Source of the DNA: Psychrobacter aquimaris
Lineage (GTDB): Bacteria; Pseudomonadota; Gammaproteobacteria; Pseudomonadales; Moraxellaceae
DNA length: 64,000 bases
Assembly (NCBI RefSeq): GCF_016107525.1
Contig: NZ_JABASR010000001.1
Span: 124,001-188,000 of the forward strand
Direction of reading: 5' to 3'
Part shown: one piece after another, positions 9,645 to 18,379 of the stretch
Layout: the number at the start of each line of letters is the position of its first letter
Position numbering within the stretch: position 1 is the first letter of the stretch
Program-made: the position numbers and the translations under genes
Notes under the pieces: model-generated
Told to the model about the DNA's origin: nothing
What the model saw: only the letters and a program-made list of their open reading frames with translations
The model's database searches: none

Positions 9645-10274
9645 TACGTTATCCTTAAAGGTAGTTTGATGCTTATATCGTCCGTGTGTCATAAGCATTG
9701 ATAAGTGATGAGTTTTTATATTCTAAAAACATTTATATATCATCAGTGAACGTTATTTTTAGAGAGATGAATATTACATTCAATTTAACGACAAAGCCTT
9801 GTGCGGTCAATGCTATTTAAGAGTTTTGCGACTTTATCAAACGCTTACCCTAGAGACCTCTTTGTTATATATCAGCAGCGAATCTATATGTCACTATACA
9901 ATCAATAAAAATACTGCAATCAACCAAATATGCCAATGTTATGTTTAGGTTCTTGTGCTGACAGCTGTGGCATTGCCAGTTGGATACGAGCTCTCAAAAG
10001 CCAAATTGATAAGTGCAGTATGACATCCTACGAAACGTCATGCTCATTTGGAATAAAAGGTAAAAATCACGCTATTAGTTATCAATACTCATTCACAATC
10101 AGGTATGATTAATTAGATAAATCGTAAGGTAATGAGGATAAAAATGAGGTGTTGGTTTTATAAGATAATTATAAAAATCAATTTCTTGCATGTATGTTTA
10201 TCTTTTTCTAATCTTTTGTTTTTGCGTTGCCATTCTAGCTTTTAGGGGTGCTACTAACGGGGTTTTATAGCATT
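9645..10274. other. Intergenic region, no recognised gene
   Basis: An AT-rich stretch between the divergent amidohydrolase and arsS genes. A 60-codon frame at 9930-10112 (+) has six cysteines but no ribosome-binding site or family resemblance, and I do not call it. Promoters for both flanking genes should lie here; none is clear enough to mark. Confidence 0.5.
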
Positions 10275-11255
10275 ATGAAATCAACTATCAAATTACTCGA
10301 ACACACGGATTTCCCCGCGATTAAACGTCGTGAGTTAACCACGCTACAAGTCAATATGGGTTACTTATGCAATATGTCTTGCGTCCATTGCCACGTGGCT
10401 GCCAGTCCTTACCGTACAGAGATGATGTCGCGTGAGCTTGTTGAGTTGATTCTAGAAGTCTTGCAAGCGCAAAATATCGAGACGCTTGATTTAACGGGCG
10501 GTGCGCCTGAGATGCACGAAGACTTTAAGTATTTGGTCACAGCCGCTCGCGACTTGGGTGTAAGAGTGATTGATCGCTGTAATCTGACTATCCTGATGGA
10601 AGAAGGGTACGAGGACATGGCGAAATTTTTGGCAGACAACGAGGTCGAAGTGGTGGCTTCTCTGCCTTGTTATTCATTAGAAAATGTCGATAAGCAGCGC
10701 GGCAAAGGTGCATTTGATGGCAGTATATTAGGACTGCATAAGCTCAACGCGTTTGGCTACGGTAAGAAAGGGTCAGGGCTAACGCTGAACCTCGTCTATA
10801 ACCCGCAAGGTGCGACGCTGCCGCCCAATCAGCAACAACTAGAAGCGGATTATAAGCGCGAGCTAAAAGCGCATTTCGATATTGAATTTCATCAGTTATT
10901 TGCCTTGACCAATATGCCTATTCAGCGCTTTGGTGCGGTACTATTGGCTAAAAACCAATTCCATCCCTATATGGACTTGCTCAAAGCCAATTATGTGGCT
11001 ACCAATTTAACCGAAGTCATGTGCCGTTCGACTATCAGTGTCAATTGGCTGGGTGAACTATTTGATTGCGACTTCAATCAGCAATTAGAGATTCCAGTGC
11101 CTAACAAGTCTCGTCGGCATCTAAGCGATTTATTAACGCAAAACCCCGCTGGCGATGACATTGCCATTGCAGATCATTGCTATGGCTGTACGGCAGGGCA
11201 GGGAAGTAGCTGTGGTGGTGCGCTAGAAGAAGAGGCAACAGATCAGACGATATAA
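10275..11255 (+). CDS. arsS: Radical SAM protein ArsS (arsenosugar biosynthesis)
   Basis: A radical SAM enzyme with the cluster motif C32-x3-C36-x2-C39 (YLCNMSCVHCHV) near the N-terminus, the glycine motif LTGGAPEM near residue 78, and a cysteine-rich C-terminal domain (MCRST, FDCDFNQ, HCYGCTAGQGSSCGG) of the DUF3641 type. This architecture is that of ArsS, which in cyanobacteria attaches a 5'-deoxyadenosyl group to dimethylarsenite as the first step towards arsenosugars. The longest frame starts at a GTG, but the ATG at 10275 gives 326 residues, the family length. The following glycosyltransferase genes support the assignment. No arsenic methyltransferase (arsM) is in the window, so the source of methylated arsenic is not visible. 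Confidence 0.88.
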   Translation: MKSTIKLLEHTDFPAIKRRELTTLQVNMGYLCNMSCVHCHVAASPYRTEMMSRELVELILEVLQAQNIETLDLTGGAPEMHEDFKYLVTAARDLGVRVIDRCNLTILMEEGYEDMAKFLADNEVEVVASLPCYSLENVDKQRGKGAFDGSILGLHKLNAFGYGKKGSGLTLNLVYNPQGATLPPNQQQLEADYKRELKAHFDIEFHQLFALTNMPIQRFGAVLLAKNQFHPYMDLLKANYVATNLTEVMCRSTISVNWLGELFDCDFNQQLEIPVPNKSRRHLSDLLTQNPAGDDIAIADHCYGCTAGQGSSCGGALEEEATDQTI

Positions 11256-11316
11256 AAAACATCATCGATTGAAGCGGAGTGACTCCTGTTAGTTTTGAAT
11301 AGACCAACATCTAATA

Positions 11317-11722
11317 GTGCAAGAATTAATAGTAAAAGCTTTTTTTAAGCAGTCGTTTATTGATAAAAAGGTCACTACGACCAACGGTGGCAAAGCGTCT
11401 GTCGTTAATTATAACGGTATGAAAGCCGATAAGAGCAAGCTTGACAGTTATATGGCGGCTACTAGCAAAGTATCTCAATCGGAGTTTGATCGTTGGAATA
11501 AAAATGAGTAGTTGGCATTTTTGATCAATGTCTATAATGCTAGCACCGTAAAGCTGGCTTTGACCAAGTATCCTAATATCAAGTCGAGTAAAGGTATTGG
11601 TGGGGTTTTTGGCTCGTTACAGCTCCTCGTTAGAGCTTAATAAGTCGCAAGCGGCTGATCTAAAAGCAGGCAAAATGAAGATTGGCTATACCGATTACAA
11701 TTGGACTTTAAATAAAAAATAA
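11317..11722 (+). pseudogene. Degraded DUF547 gene
   Basis: Remnant of a DUF547 family gene. The first part (11317-11508) encodes a recognisable DUF547 start ending SEFDRWNKNE. A TAG at 11509 stands where the family usually has glutamine (CAG), and the frame then continues with LAFLINVYNASTVKLALTKYPNIKS, the conserved core with its INVYNA motif. Soon after, the sequence jumps, with a frame change at about 11630, straight to the family's C-terminal end (SQAADLKAGKMKIGYTDYNWTLN), so roughly 100 residues are missing. No signal peptide is present, so the 5' end may be lost as well. One nonsense codon, one internal deletion and one frame shift together make function very unlikely. DUF547 genes often accompany arsenosugar-type glycosyltransferase genes. 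Confidence 0.85.
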
Positions 11723-11724
11723 GA

Positions 11725-12456
11725 ATGCGGCTAGTTATGACAGTTATTGCTACGGTTTCTATTATTATTCCAGTGCTCAATGAGGCCGATAATTTGCCTT
11801 TATTGTTTGATAATATCAACAGGCTAAGTCCAGTACCGCAGCAAGTGATATTGGTCGATGGTGGCTCAACAGATAATTCTGTGGTACTTGCTAAGCAAGC
11901 CATAGAAAGTCTAAAGATTGATAGTAACTTACTTATAGACTGGCAAAATGTAGCGTCAGTCGCAGGGCGAGCGCAGCAAATGAATACAGGTGCAGCGTTA
12001 GCAACTGGCGAGGTATTGTTGTTTTTGCATGCCGATACTCGGCTACCAGTTGACGCTATCGATAGCGTTTCTGACGCGATGAAACTGGCAGAGTGGGGAC
12101 GTTTTGATGTGCAAATAGACAGTTGCCAGCCGACACTGCGATTGGTCAGTCAAATGATTAATTGGCGCTCACGGTTGAGCGGAATCGCGACAGGCGACCA
12201 AGCCATTTTTATTAGCCAGTTTTTATTTGAGCGAATCGGTGGTTATCCTAACCAAGCTTTAATGGAAGATATTGAGCTGTGTAAGCATCTTAAAAGTATC
12301 GCCAAACCTGCTTGTTTAAAAAATAAAGTCATCACATCAGCAAGACGTTGGCAACAGCACGGTACTTGGCGGACGATTATGTTGATGTGGCATCTACGTT
12401 TTGATTATTGGCGCGGCGTATCAGCTGATAATATCAGGCAGCGTTATTATAAATAA
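11725..12456 (+). CDS. TIGR04283-type glycosyltransferase (family 2)
   Basis: A GT-A fold glycosyltransferase. SIIIPVLNEADNLP opens the nucleotide-sugar-binding fold, VDGGSTDNS follows near residue 50, and HADTR near 95 supplies the DxD-like metal site. GDQAIFI and EDIELCKHLK complete the family-2 pattern. This subtype is annotated in databases as an arsenosugar biosynthesis-associated glycosyltransferase (TIGR04283). The glycosyl donor and acceptor are not established from sequence. The start is ambiguous between the ATG at 11725 and one four codons later; neither has a strong ribosome-binding site, perhaps because the broken DUF547 gene just upstream once provided coupling. It is followed after 17 bases by its usual partner gene. 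Confidence 0.88.
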   Translation: MRLVMTVIATVSIIIPVLNEADNLPLLFDNINRLSPVPQQVILVDGGSTDNSVVLAKQAIESLKIDSNLLIDWQNVASVAGRAQQMNTGAALATGEVLLFLHADTRLPVDAIDSVSDAMKLAEWGRFDVQIDSCQPTLRLVSQMINWRSRLSGIATGDQAIFISQFLFERIGGYPNQALMEDIELCKHLKSIAKPACLKNKVITSARRWQQHGTWRTIMLMWHLRFDYWRGVSADNIRQRYYK

Positions 12457-12473
12457 ATGAACAAACTCTTACC

Positions 12474-13112
12474 ATGAATCAAAACCAACAAACTTGCATT
12501 ATTCTCTTTGCTAAATTCCCTGCACAGGGTAGGGTAAAAACCCGTTTGCAGCCGGCACTTGGTATGGAAGGCGCAGTACACATGGCGCGTAAACTACTAT
12601 TACATAGTATTGAACAAGCCGTCGCTACTGGCTTCACGGTTGAGCTATGTGTCAGTCCTGCGCCAACTGATCCATGCTGGCAAACGCTTGGTTTGCCTGA
12701 ATCGCTGCATTGGTCAGCGCAAGCGGATGGTGACTTGGGTTTGCGTATGTTAACCGCCAGTCAGCGTGCATTACAACCTATTGAATTAAAAAATTTTAAA
12801 AAGGTTTTATTAGTCGGTACGGACTGTCCTAGTCTCACAGCTATTCGTATGCGACAGGCTGCACAGCAATTAGAGGCACAAGATAGCGTAATGATTCCTG
12901 CTTTTGATGGTGGCTATGTGCTGTTTGGCTTTAAGCAAGTTGCTGCTCATTTATTCAGCAATATCGAATGGAGTACGGCGAGCGTAGCAAAGGTTACTCA
13001 ACAGCGCTTGGCAGAATTGAGTTGGTCTGTAGCGTTGTTAGCACCTTTGCCTGATATTGATGAGCCTGAAGATTTGCAGTATTTGCCAAATGGCTGGCTT
13101 GATGGTTATTAA
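12474..13112 (+). CDS. TIGR04282-type glycosyltransferase (DUF2064)
   Basis: A small DUF2064 protein with a nucleotidyltransferase/GT-A-like fold: IILFAKFPAQGRVKTRL at the N-terminus resembles the sugar-nucleotide pyrophosphorylase signature, and VGTDCPSLT near residue 116 supplies the acidic metal site. FDGGYVLFGF near 140 is a further family motif. Databases call this type the TIGR04282 arsenosugar biosynthesis glycosyltransferase; it is normally found beside the TIGR04283 gene, as here (17-base gap, same strand). It probably works with that enzyme on the sugar part of the molecule, but the exact reaction is not known to me. 212 residues, full length, cytoplasmic. Confidence 0.88.
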   Translation: MNQNQQTCIILFAKFPAQGRVKTRLQPALGMEGAVHMARKLLLHSIEQAVATGFTVELCVSPAPTDPCWQTLGLPESLHWSAQADGDLGLRMLTASQRALQPIELKNFKKVLLVGTDCPSLTAIRMRQAAQQLEAQDSVMIPAFDGGYVLFGFKQVAAHLFSNIEWSTASVAKVTQQRLAELSWSVALLAPLPDIDEPEDLQYLPNGWLDGY

Positions 13113-13239
13113 GGATTAAGAATTAAGAACGCCTTATCATTTGGAGCTTTTATGTATTAAGAAGCCATCAAGCTATTTTGTTGACCCTATTAGGCTGATT
13201 ATAGTTCGATGGCTTTTTGTTGATTATAAATTCGTATGA

Positions 13240-14133
13240 CTAAGGCAATAATGCTGACAGTCTGGTTTTAGTCTCTTCACTCATCGCCTCTACTGGCGTT
13301 ACTAACGCTTGAGCTAAAGCCTTATGAGCAATAGAGTCGGGCTGTTCTGCAGCGAGTAGGGCGACCGCTTGCTTAATAACGTGCTGCGCATTATCGGCGT
13401 TTTTCATCAAATTCTGAATAGCGTAATCGGCGCTAACAGTTTCCTCAGTAGGGTGCCAACAATCAAAATCTGTTACTAAGGCTAGCGTCGCGTAAGCCAT
13501 ACTTGCTTCACGAGCAAGCTTAGCCTCTGGCATATTGGTCATACCGATGATGTCCGCTTGCATCTGCCGATACCAGTGTGACTCTGCACGAGTGGAAAAC
13601 TGTGGCCCTTCGATACAGACATACGTGGCTTTTGCATGACATTGACCTTCAGCTATCTGCGCCTGAACATAAGCACGCGTTAGAATATCCGCGACTTTAG
13701 GACATAAAGGATCAGCCATCGCGACGTGTGCTACTGCACCTTCCCCAAAAAAACTGCTGTTTCTATACTTAGTCATATCGATCATTTGATCAGGAATGAC
13801 CATGTCTAATGGCTTAAGCGCTTCTCTTAGCGACCCCACTGCCGATACCGAAATGACGTAACGTACGCCCAAAGTTTTGAGGGCATAAATATTGGCACGA
13901 TAGGGGACTTCGGAAGGAGTGAGTTTGTGACCATGACCATGACGAGTTAGAAAGGCGACCGTTATGCCATTCAATTCACCTAAGACAATATCGTCAGAAG
14001 GTGTACCAAAAGGCGTCAATATTTTTACGTTACGCTTATTGCTTAGCGCTTGCATCTGATAAAGACCACTACCACCAATGATGGCGATATCAGCAGATAC
14101 CGCTGCTGATTTTTCTACACTAGATGTTGTCAT
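13240..14133 (-). CDS. mtnP: 5'-methylthioadenosine phosphorylase
   Basis: A purine nucleoside phosphorylase family enzyme that splits 5'-methylthioadenosine into adenine and 5-methylthioribose-1-phosphate. IIGGSGLYQ binds phosphate near the start; TRHGHGHKL, SAVGSLRE, IEGPQFSTRAE and TDFDCWH mark the rest of the active site. The DFDCWH and FSTRAES wording is closer to the MTA-specific (human-like) type than to the methylthioinosine enzyme, though these are hard to separate by eye. The ATG at 14133 has GGAAAA upstream; the longer frame is unlikely. The gene converges on the arsenosugar-type operon. The ArsS product is a 5'-substituted adenosine, so this enzyme could also remove adenine from it; that is inference. 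Confidence 0.92.
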   Translation of the reverse strand: MTTSSVEKSAAVSADIAIIGGSGLYQMQALSNKRNVKILTPFGTPSDDIVLGELNGITVAFLTRHGHGHKLTPSEVPYRANIYALKTLGVRYVISVSAVGSLREALKPLDMVIPDQMIDMTKYRNSSFFGEGAVAHVAMADPLCPKVADILTRAYVQAQIAEGQCHAKATYVCIEGPQFSTRAESHWYRQMQADIIGMTNMPEAKLAREASMAYATLALVTDFDCWHPTEETVSADYAIQNLMKNADNAQHVIKQAVALLAAEQPDSIAHKALAQALVTPVEAMSEETKTRLSALLP

Positions 14134-14643
14134 AAAGGTTTTCCAGATTTTTAGAATAAAAGATAAAGTTGCCAATATATGTGGTGACGAATGTATTATT
14201 CAGACTGCGTCTACTTTAAGTTAGCTGCTTTAAAAAATGCCCGCTTAGGTTTTATATATGAAATACAACAAAGCCTACAGTATTATAAAAATACATTCAG
14301 GCATACCACTCAGTCATTCTATATCAGTATTTTTGGTCAAATAACCTCGTTTGTATTTGTATGATTATAAAGGTTTACAATCGACACAAACTTTGTTTAA
14401 ATAAGATAACTAATGAAACATTGTTCCGCATAGCAAAACTATATTTAGCTTTTGATTGCTTACAAAAGCTGCTGCCACTTGACCTAAATGGCTTCGAATA
14501 TAAGGTTTTGAGCGTAGAAGAGAATGTAGATGGCAGTTTATTTATAGCAAGAATTGCTATATTATTACAGGTCTGTAACGCATTAATATTTATATACTGA
14601 TGCTGTTAAATGTACTAAATCGATTATTTCAAGGATGAATTCA
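14134..14643. other. Intergenic region, no recognised gene
   Basis: An AT-rich stretch between the divergent mtnP and the TRAP operon. A 79-codon frame at 14361-14600 (+) has no ribosome-binding site and no family resemblance. Promoters for both sides should lie here but I cannot point to them. Confidence 0.5.
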
Positions 14644-15663
14644 ATGCTCCACTCTCTAAAATCCTCGTTACTTTTATCAGCAATGTTAAGCGCCACTTTA
14701 GGGCTGACGGCATGCTCATCGCCAAGTTCAGAAAGCACTGACAGTACAGCAACAGATAGCGCTGCCACGGACACTGCTGCCGATAAGTTGGATACCAAGT
14801 TTCTGACCATCGCCACTGGCGGGGCATCTGGTCCTTATAACATCATCGGTACCTCATTATCAGAGGTCTATGTCAAAACCTTTGGGGTCAACTCAAAAAC
14901 GCAAACTACTGGTGCTTCAGTCGAAAACGTCAATCTACTGACCCAAGGAAAGGTCGACATGGTGTTGGCGCTTAGTGATGTCGTTACCGACGCAGTCGAA
15001 GGCAAAAACAACTTTGATAAGCCGATAACCAACATCCAACAGATTGCGGTCTTGTACCCTAATGTGGTGCAAGTCGTCACCACCAAAAAATCTGGCATCA
15101 AAAATATTGAAGATTTACGTGGTAAACGCATCGCTGTGGGCGATCAAGGCTCTGGAACAGAAGTAAATGCTCGAACCTTATTAGAAGGGTTTGGTATCAC
15201 GTATGATGATGTTACCGTTGATTATTTAGGCTTTGCGGAAGCAGCGGACGGTATGAAAGCGGGTAAAATTGAAGCGGCTTTCTTTAGTAGTGGTCTGCCA
15301 AACTCTTCATTGATGGAGCTAGAGCAGGGCTTAGACTTACAGTTGATCACCATCAATCAAGACAAGCTAAAAGAAATCATTGCGACCAAGCCTTATTTTA
15401 AGACCTTTGAGATTCCTGCTGGCACTTATGGCAATGAAGCAGCGATTCCAACCGCAGCAATCATGAATGCTCTATTGGTTAGCTCTGATTTGTCTGAAGC
15501 TGATGGTTATAAATTGACCAAAGCACTATTTGATAATTTAGACGGTCTAAAAACAGCGCACCAAGCGGCCAATGATATTAGCTTAGAAACCGCTCGTGAT
15601 GGCATGGTCGCCCCTATCCATCCTGGCGCTAAAAAGTACTATGATGAGCAAGCAGCTAAATAA
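14644..15663 (+). CDS. TAXI-family TRAP transporter receptor
   Basis: The extracytoplasmic substrate receptor of a TAXI-type TRAP transporter. The N-terminus has a hydrophobic signal ending LTAC, a good lipobox, so the protein is probably lipid-anchored, followed by a Ser/Thr/Asp-rich linker. The mature part has TIATGGASGPYN, VENVNLLTQGKVDM and VVTTKKSGIKNIEDLRGKRIAVGDQGSGTE, split here only for description, which are hallmarks of the family; relatives bind glutamate, glutamine or other small organic acids. The ATG at 14644 is chosen because AAGGA stands eight bases before it; the ATG three codons earlier sits directly on that site. First gene of a three-gene operon. Confidence 0.93.
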   Translation: MLHSLKSSLLLSAMLSATLGLTACSSPSSESTDSTATDSAATDTAADKLDTKFLTIATGGASGPYNIIGTSLSEVYVKTFGVNSKTQTTGASVENVNLLTQGKVDMVLALSDVVTDAVEGKNNFDKPITNIQQIAVLYPNVVQVVTTKKSGIKNIEDLRGKRIAVGDQGSGTEVNARTLLEGFGITYDDVTVDYLGFAEAADGMKAGKIEAAFFSSGLPNSSLMELEQGLDLQLITINQDKLKEIIATKPYFKTFEIPAGTYGNEAAIPTAAIMNALLVSSDLSEADGYKLTKALFDNLDGLKTAHQAANDISLETARDGMVAPIHPGAKKYYDEQAAK

Positions 15664-16186
15664 GCAATTAGGGTTATTAATTGGCGTGGTAGGTATTGCC
15701 GCGCTGGTTTTTTTTACGCTATGGCATCTATTTGTCCGTCAGCCTGTGGTGGAAGTGCGTGTTGCAGGCGTTGATGGTGCTAATGATAAAGTTTGCTATT
15801 TCGTCGAGCCAAATTTTCAATTGCGCTGGATACATTCTGTAGAAAAACAATGGTGGGAAGAGCAATACCAACGTGAGAGCGATGGGTTGCTGCTGACCAC
15901 CACTTATTTTGAAGCTTTTGGGGCGGGTACACCCTCAACTGAAGCGCTTGCTCTCATACAAAAACCTGGCTATCTGGGTTATCAAATCAATGAGAAATTG
16001 CCCAAGCTCAATTGGGTGGTCTCTCGGCTTACCAAAGGTGAGATTGAGTATGGTAACTACCGGATGCTTATTCATCGCTGGGTGCCAGACTATTCTGAAG
16101 TAACGATCATGCCGACAACGTATGGTTTCATTGATAGATTTAACAAGGACTTGTGTCATGAACTCCCAAGTGATGGATCACAATAA
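15641..16186 (+). CDS. DUF1850 domain protein, TRAP operon
   Basis: A small protein with one N-terminal membrane helix (about residues 8-30) and a DUF1850 domain facing the periplasm, shown by RWIHSVEKQWWEEQY and TYFEAFGAGTPS. DUF1850 genes commonly sit between TAXI receptors and fused TRAP permeases; the function is unknown, though an accessory role in transport or envelope anchoring is reasonable. The ATG at 15641 (or the next codon) overlaps the last 23 bases of the receptor gene, and the 3' end overlaps the permease gene, so translation is probably coupled through the operon. 181 residues from the chosen start. Confidence 0.85.
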   Translation: MMSKQLNKQLGLLIGVVGIAALVFFTLWHLFVRQPVVEVRVAGVDGANDKVCYFVEPNFQLRWIHSVEKQWWEEQYQRESDGLLLTTTYFEAFGAGTPSTEALALIQKPGYLGYQINEKLPKLNWVVSRLTKGEIEYGNYRMLIHRWVPDYSEVTIMPTTYGFIDRFNKDLCHELPSDGSQ

Positions 16187-18248
16187 TGTGACAACGATGT
16201 CAGATATCAATAACAATAGCGACTTGCCTATACATTCCAACACGGATACTAATACTAATATCGACGCTGAACTTGAAGCGCAAGCCCACAATAAAGCCAT
16301 ACTAGAAAAGTATGACCGAGAATCCATCACACGGCACCTCACTCAAGGACCAGTGAAGTATTTTATCGCTGGAATTTGCATTTTATATTCACTGTTTCAT
16401 TTGTATATCACTTTTAATCCCATGCCAGCATTGCTACAGCGCTCTGTACACGTGGGCATTGGTTTTGCATTAATTTTCTTGATTTTTCCAGCAAGCAAAA
16501 AAAGCAGTCGTCAGCGCGTTGCATGGTATGACTGGATATGGTTTGCCCTGTCTTTATCTGGGATGGCTTATCTGATATATGAATATCAAGACATTGTGAC
16601 CTCACGTGGTGGTATGGCCAACCAGATGGATGTGATATTTTCGCTGATTACGGTGGTCTGTGTGTTAGAAGGCAGTCGCCGTATTACTGGTTGGATTTTG
16701 CCGATCTTGGCAGGAATATTTTTGGCGTATCCGTTTGTCAGTCATTTGGACTTTATGCCTGACCGCTTACTGACTCGCCCTTATGATATGGGTGATATTT
16801 TTGGTCAATTGTTTCTAAAAACGGAAGGCTTGTATTCTGTTGCGATTGGTGCGTCGGTCACCTTTATCTTCTTATTCATTCTTTTTGGTGCATTCTTAGC
16901 ACGCTCGGGAATGGGACAGCTGTTTAATGATTTGGCATTGGCCATCGCTGGTCACAAAAAAGGTGGACCAGCAAAAGTAGCGGTCATTTCTAGTGGCTTT
17001 ATGGGCAGTATCAATGGCTCTGCTTTGTCAAATGTGGTTAGTACCGGTGCTTTTACCATTCCGCTGATGAAAAAGGTCGGTTACCACAAAGATTTTGCGG
17101 GTGCAGTTGAGGCAAGTGCGTCTGTTGGCGGGCAGATATTGCCGCCGATTATGGGTGCAAGCGCGTTCATTATGGCTGAGACGACAGGCTTGCCTTATAG
17201 TACGATTGCCTTAGCAGCATTATTGCCAGCGATACTGTATTATCTAGGCGTCATTGCGCAGGTGCATTTTCGCGCTGGACGCCGTGATCTAAAAGGTATC
17301 GCTAAAGAAAGCTTACCAGCGGTGAAAGAAGTGTTAAAAGCACGCGGTCACATGCTGCTACCGATTGTATTTTTGATTTTCTTATTAATCAGAAACGTGC
17401 CCGTTGGTTATGCAGCGGCTTATACCATTGGCTTTACCGTCGTGGTTAGTATGCTGCGCAAAGAGACCAGAATGGGTTTCTCTGACATTTTGGGTGCGCT
17501 AGAAGATGGCGCACGCCAGTCGCTCGCAGTAATGGCTGCCTGTGCGGTCGTCGGTATTATTATCGGAGTAGTGAGTCTAACTAGCTTTGGTACGGTAATG
17601 ACTTCATCTATTGTGACGCTAGGTGCAGGATCATTATTCTTTACGCTGATTTTAACCATGCTTGCCTCGATGGTCTTGGGCATGGGACTACCATCTATTC
17701 CTGCCTATATTATTACGGCAACGATGGCAGCACCAGCATTGGCCGGTTTTGATATTCCAATTTTATCGGCGCATATGTTTGTCTTCTACTTTGGTATCTT
17801 CGCCAATATTACACCGCCTGTATGTCTGGCCGCCTTTGCTGGTGCGGGCATATCCGGTGGCGATCCGATGAAGACAGGGTTCTTGTCGCTTAAACTAGCA
17901 CTCGCCGGATTTATCGTGCCGTTTATGTTTATTTATAATCCAACGATGCTGATGATAGATCCAACCGGTTTGGCAGTAACAGCGAAAGATTTCCCACTAC
18001 CACCTATTTTAGATATTATCACGGTAGTAGTGACTTCAGTGACAGGTGTTATCGCTTTAAGCTCAGCACTTGAAGGGTATTTTAAAGGGACTATGAATCC
18101 AGTGACGCGCGTCATCTTGACCATTGGTGCTTTATTACTGATTTATCCTGAGATTACCACGGGATTATTAGGCGGCGTTATTGTCCTTGGTATTGCTGCA
18201 TGGAATATGAAGACAAGTAAAGATGCAACACCGACGGTAAGTATCTAA
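16158..18248 (+). CDS. TRAP transporter fused permease (DctQM)
   Basis: Inner-membrane permease in which the small DctQ-like and large DctM-like subunits of a TRAP transporter are fused, the arrangement typical of TAXI systems. A polar N-terminal tail of about 50 residues, rich in Asn, Asp and Thr, precedes the first helices. The large-subunit part has GGPAKVAVISSGFMGSINGSALSNVV and ASVGGQILPPIMGASAF, diagnostic of the family, then MVLGMGLPSIPAY and NITPPVCLAAFAGAGISG in the second repeat. Transport is driven by an ion gradient and the binding protein encoded first in the operon. The ATG at 16158 follows AAGGA by eight bases and overlaps the DUF1850 gene by 29 bases. 696 residues. Confidence 0.93.
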   Translation: MNSQVMDHNNVTTMSDINNNSDLPIHSNTDTNTNIDAELEAQAHNKAILEKYDRESITRHLTQGPVKYFIAGICILYSLFHLYITFNPMPALLQRSVHVGIGFALIFLIFPASKKSSRQRVAWYDWIWFALSLSGMAYLIYEYQDIVTSRGGMANQMDVIFSLITVVCVLEGSRRITGWILPILAGIFLAYPFVSHLDFMPDRLLTRPYDMGDIFGQLFLKTEGLYSVAIGASVTFIFLFILFGAFLARSGMGQLFNDLALAIAGHKKGGPAKVAVISSGFMGSINGSALSNVVSTGAFTIPLMKKVGYHKDFAGAVEASASVGGQILPPIMGASAFIMAETTGLPYSTIALAALLPAILYYLGVIAQVHFRAGRRDLKGIAKESLPAVKEVLKARGHMLLPIVFLIFLLIRNVPVGYAAAYTIGFTVVVSMLRKETRMGFSDILGALEDGARQSLAVMAACAVVGIIIGVVSLTSFGTVMTSSIVTLGAGSLFFTLILTMLASMVLGMGLPSIPAYIITATMAAPALAGFDIPILSAHMFVFYFGIFANITPPVCLAAFAGAGISGGDPMKTGFLSLKLALAGFIVPFMFIYNPTMLMIDPTGLAVTAKDFPLPPILDIITVVVTSVTGVIALSSALEGYFKGTMNPVTRVILTIGALLLIYPEITTGLLGGVIVLGIAAWNMKTSKDATPTVSI

Positions 18249-18278
18249 TTTTTAGATATTGATGTTTAATGAAGTCAC

Positions 18279-18319
18279 AAAAAAAGGGTAAATAACAAAA
18301 TCTGTTATTTACCCTTTCT
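18279..18319. terminator. Bidirectional terminator, TRAP operon/lipA
   Basis: Stem AAAGGGTAAATAACA with TGTTATTTACCCTTT around a short loop. The T-run is long on the minus strand (serving lipA) and short on the plus strand. Confidence 0.8.
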
Positions 18320-18379
18320 GTATTTCCAGCTACTATTTTTACCGCTTTGACATCGGTTTAACAATAATCAAGTCAGCAA

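Noticed and set aside
9930..10112. 60-codon cysteine-containing frame (+)
   Set aside because: No ribosome-binding site or recognisable motif; lies in an AT-rich intergenic region.
11509..11511. TAG in the DUF547 frame as programmed readthrough or recoding
   Set aside because: The frame also has a large internal deletion and a frame change soon after, so decay explains it better.
13159..13219. Hairpin GCCATCA...CGATGGC as terminator between the arsenosugar-type genes and mtnP
   Set aside because: Short stem with a loop of over 40 bases; too weak to call, although a T-run follows.
14361..14600. 79-codon frame (+) before the TRAP operon
   Set aside because: No ribosome-binding site, no family resemblance.
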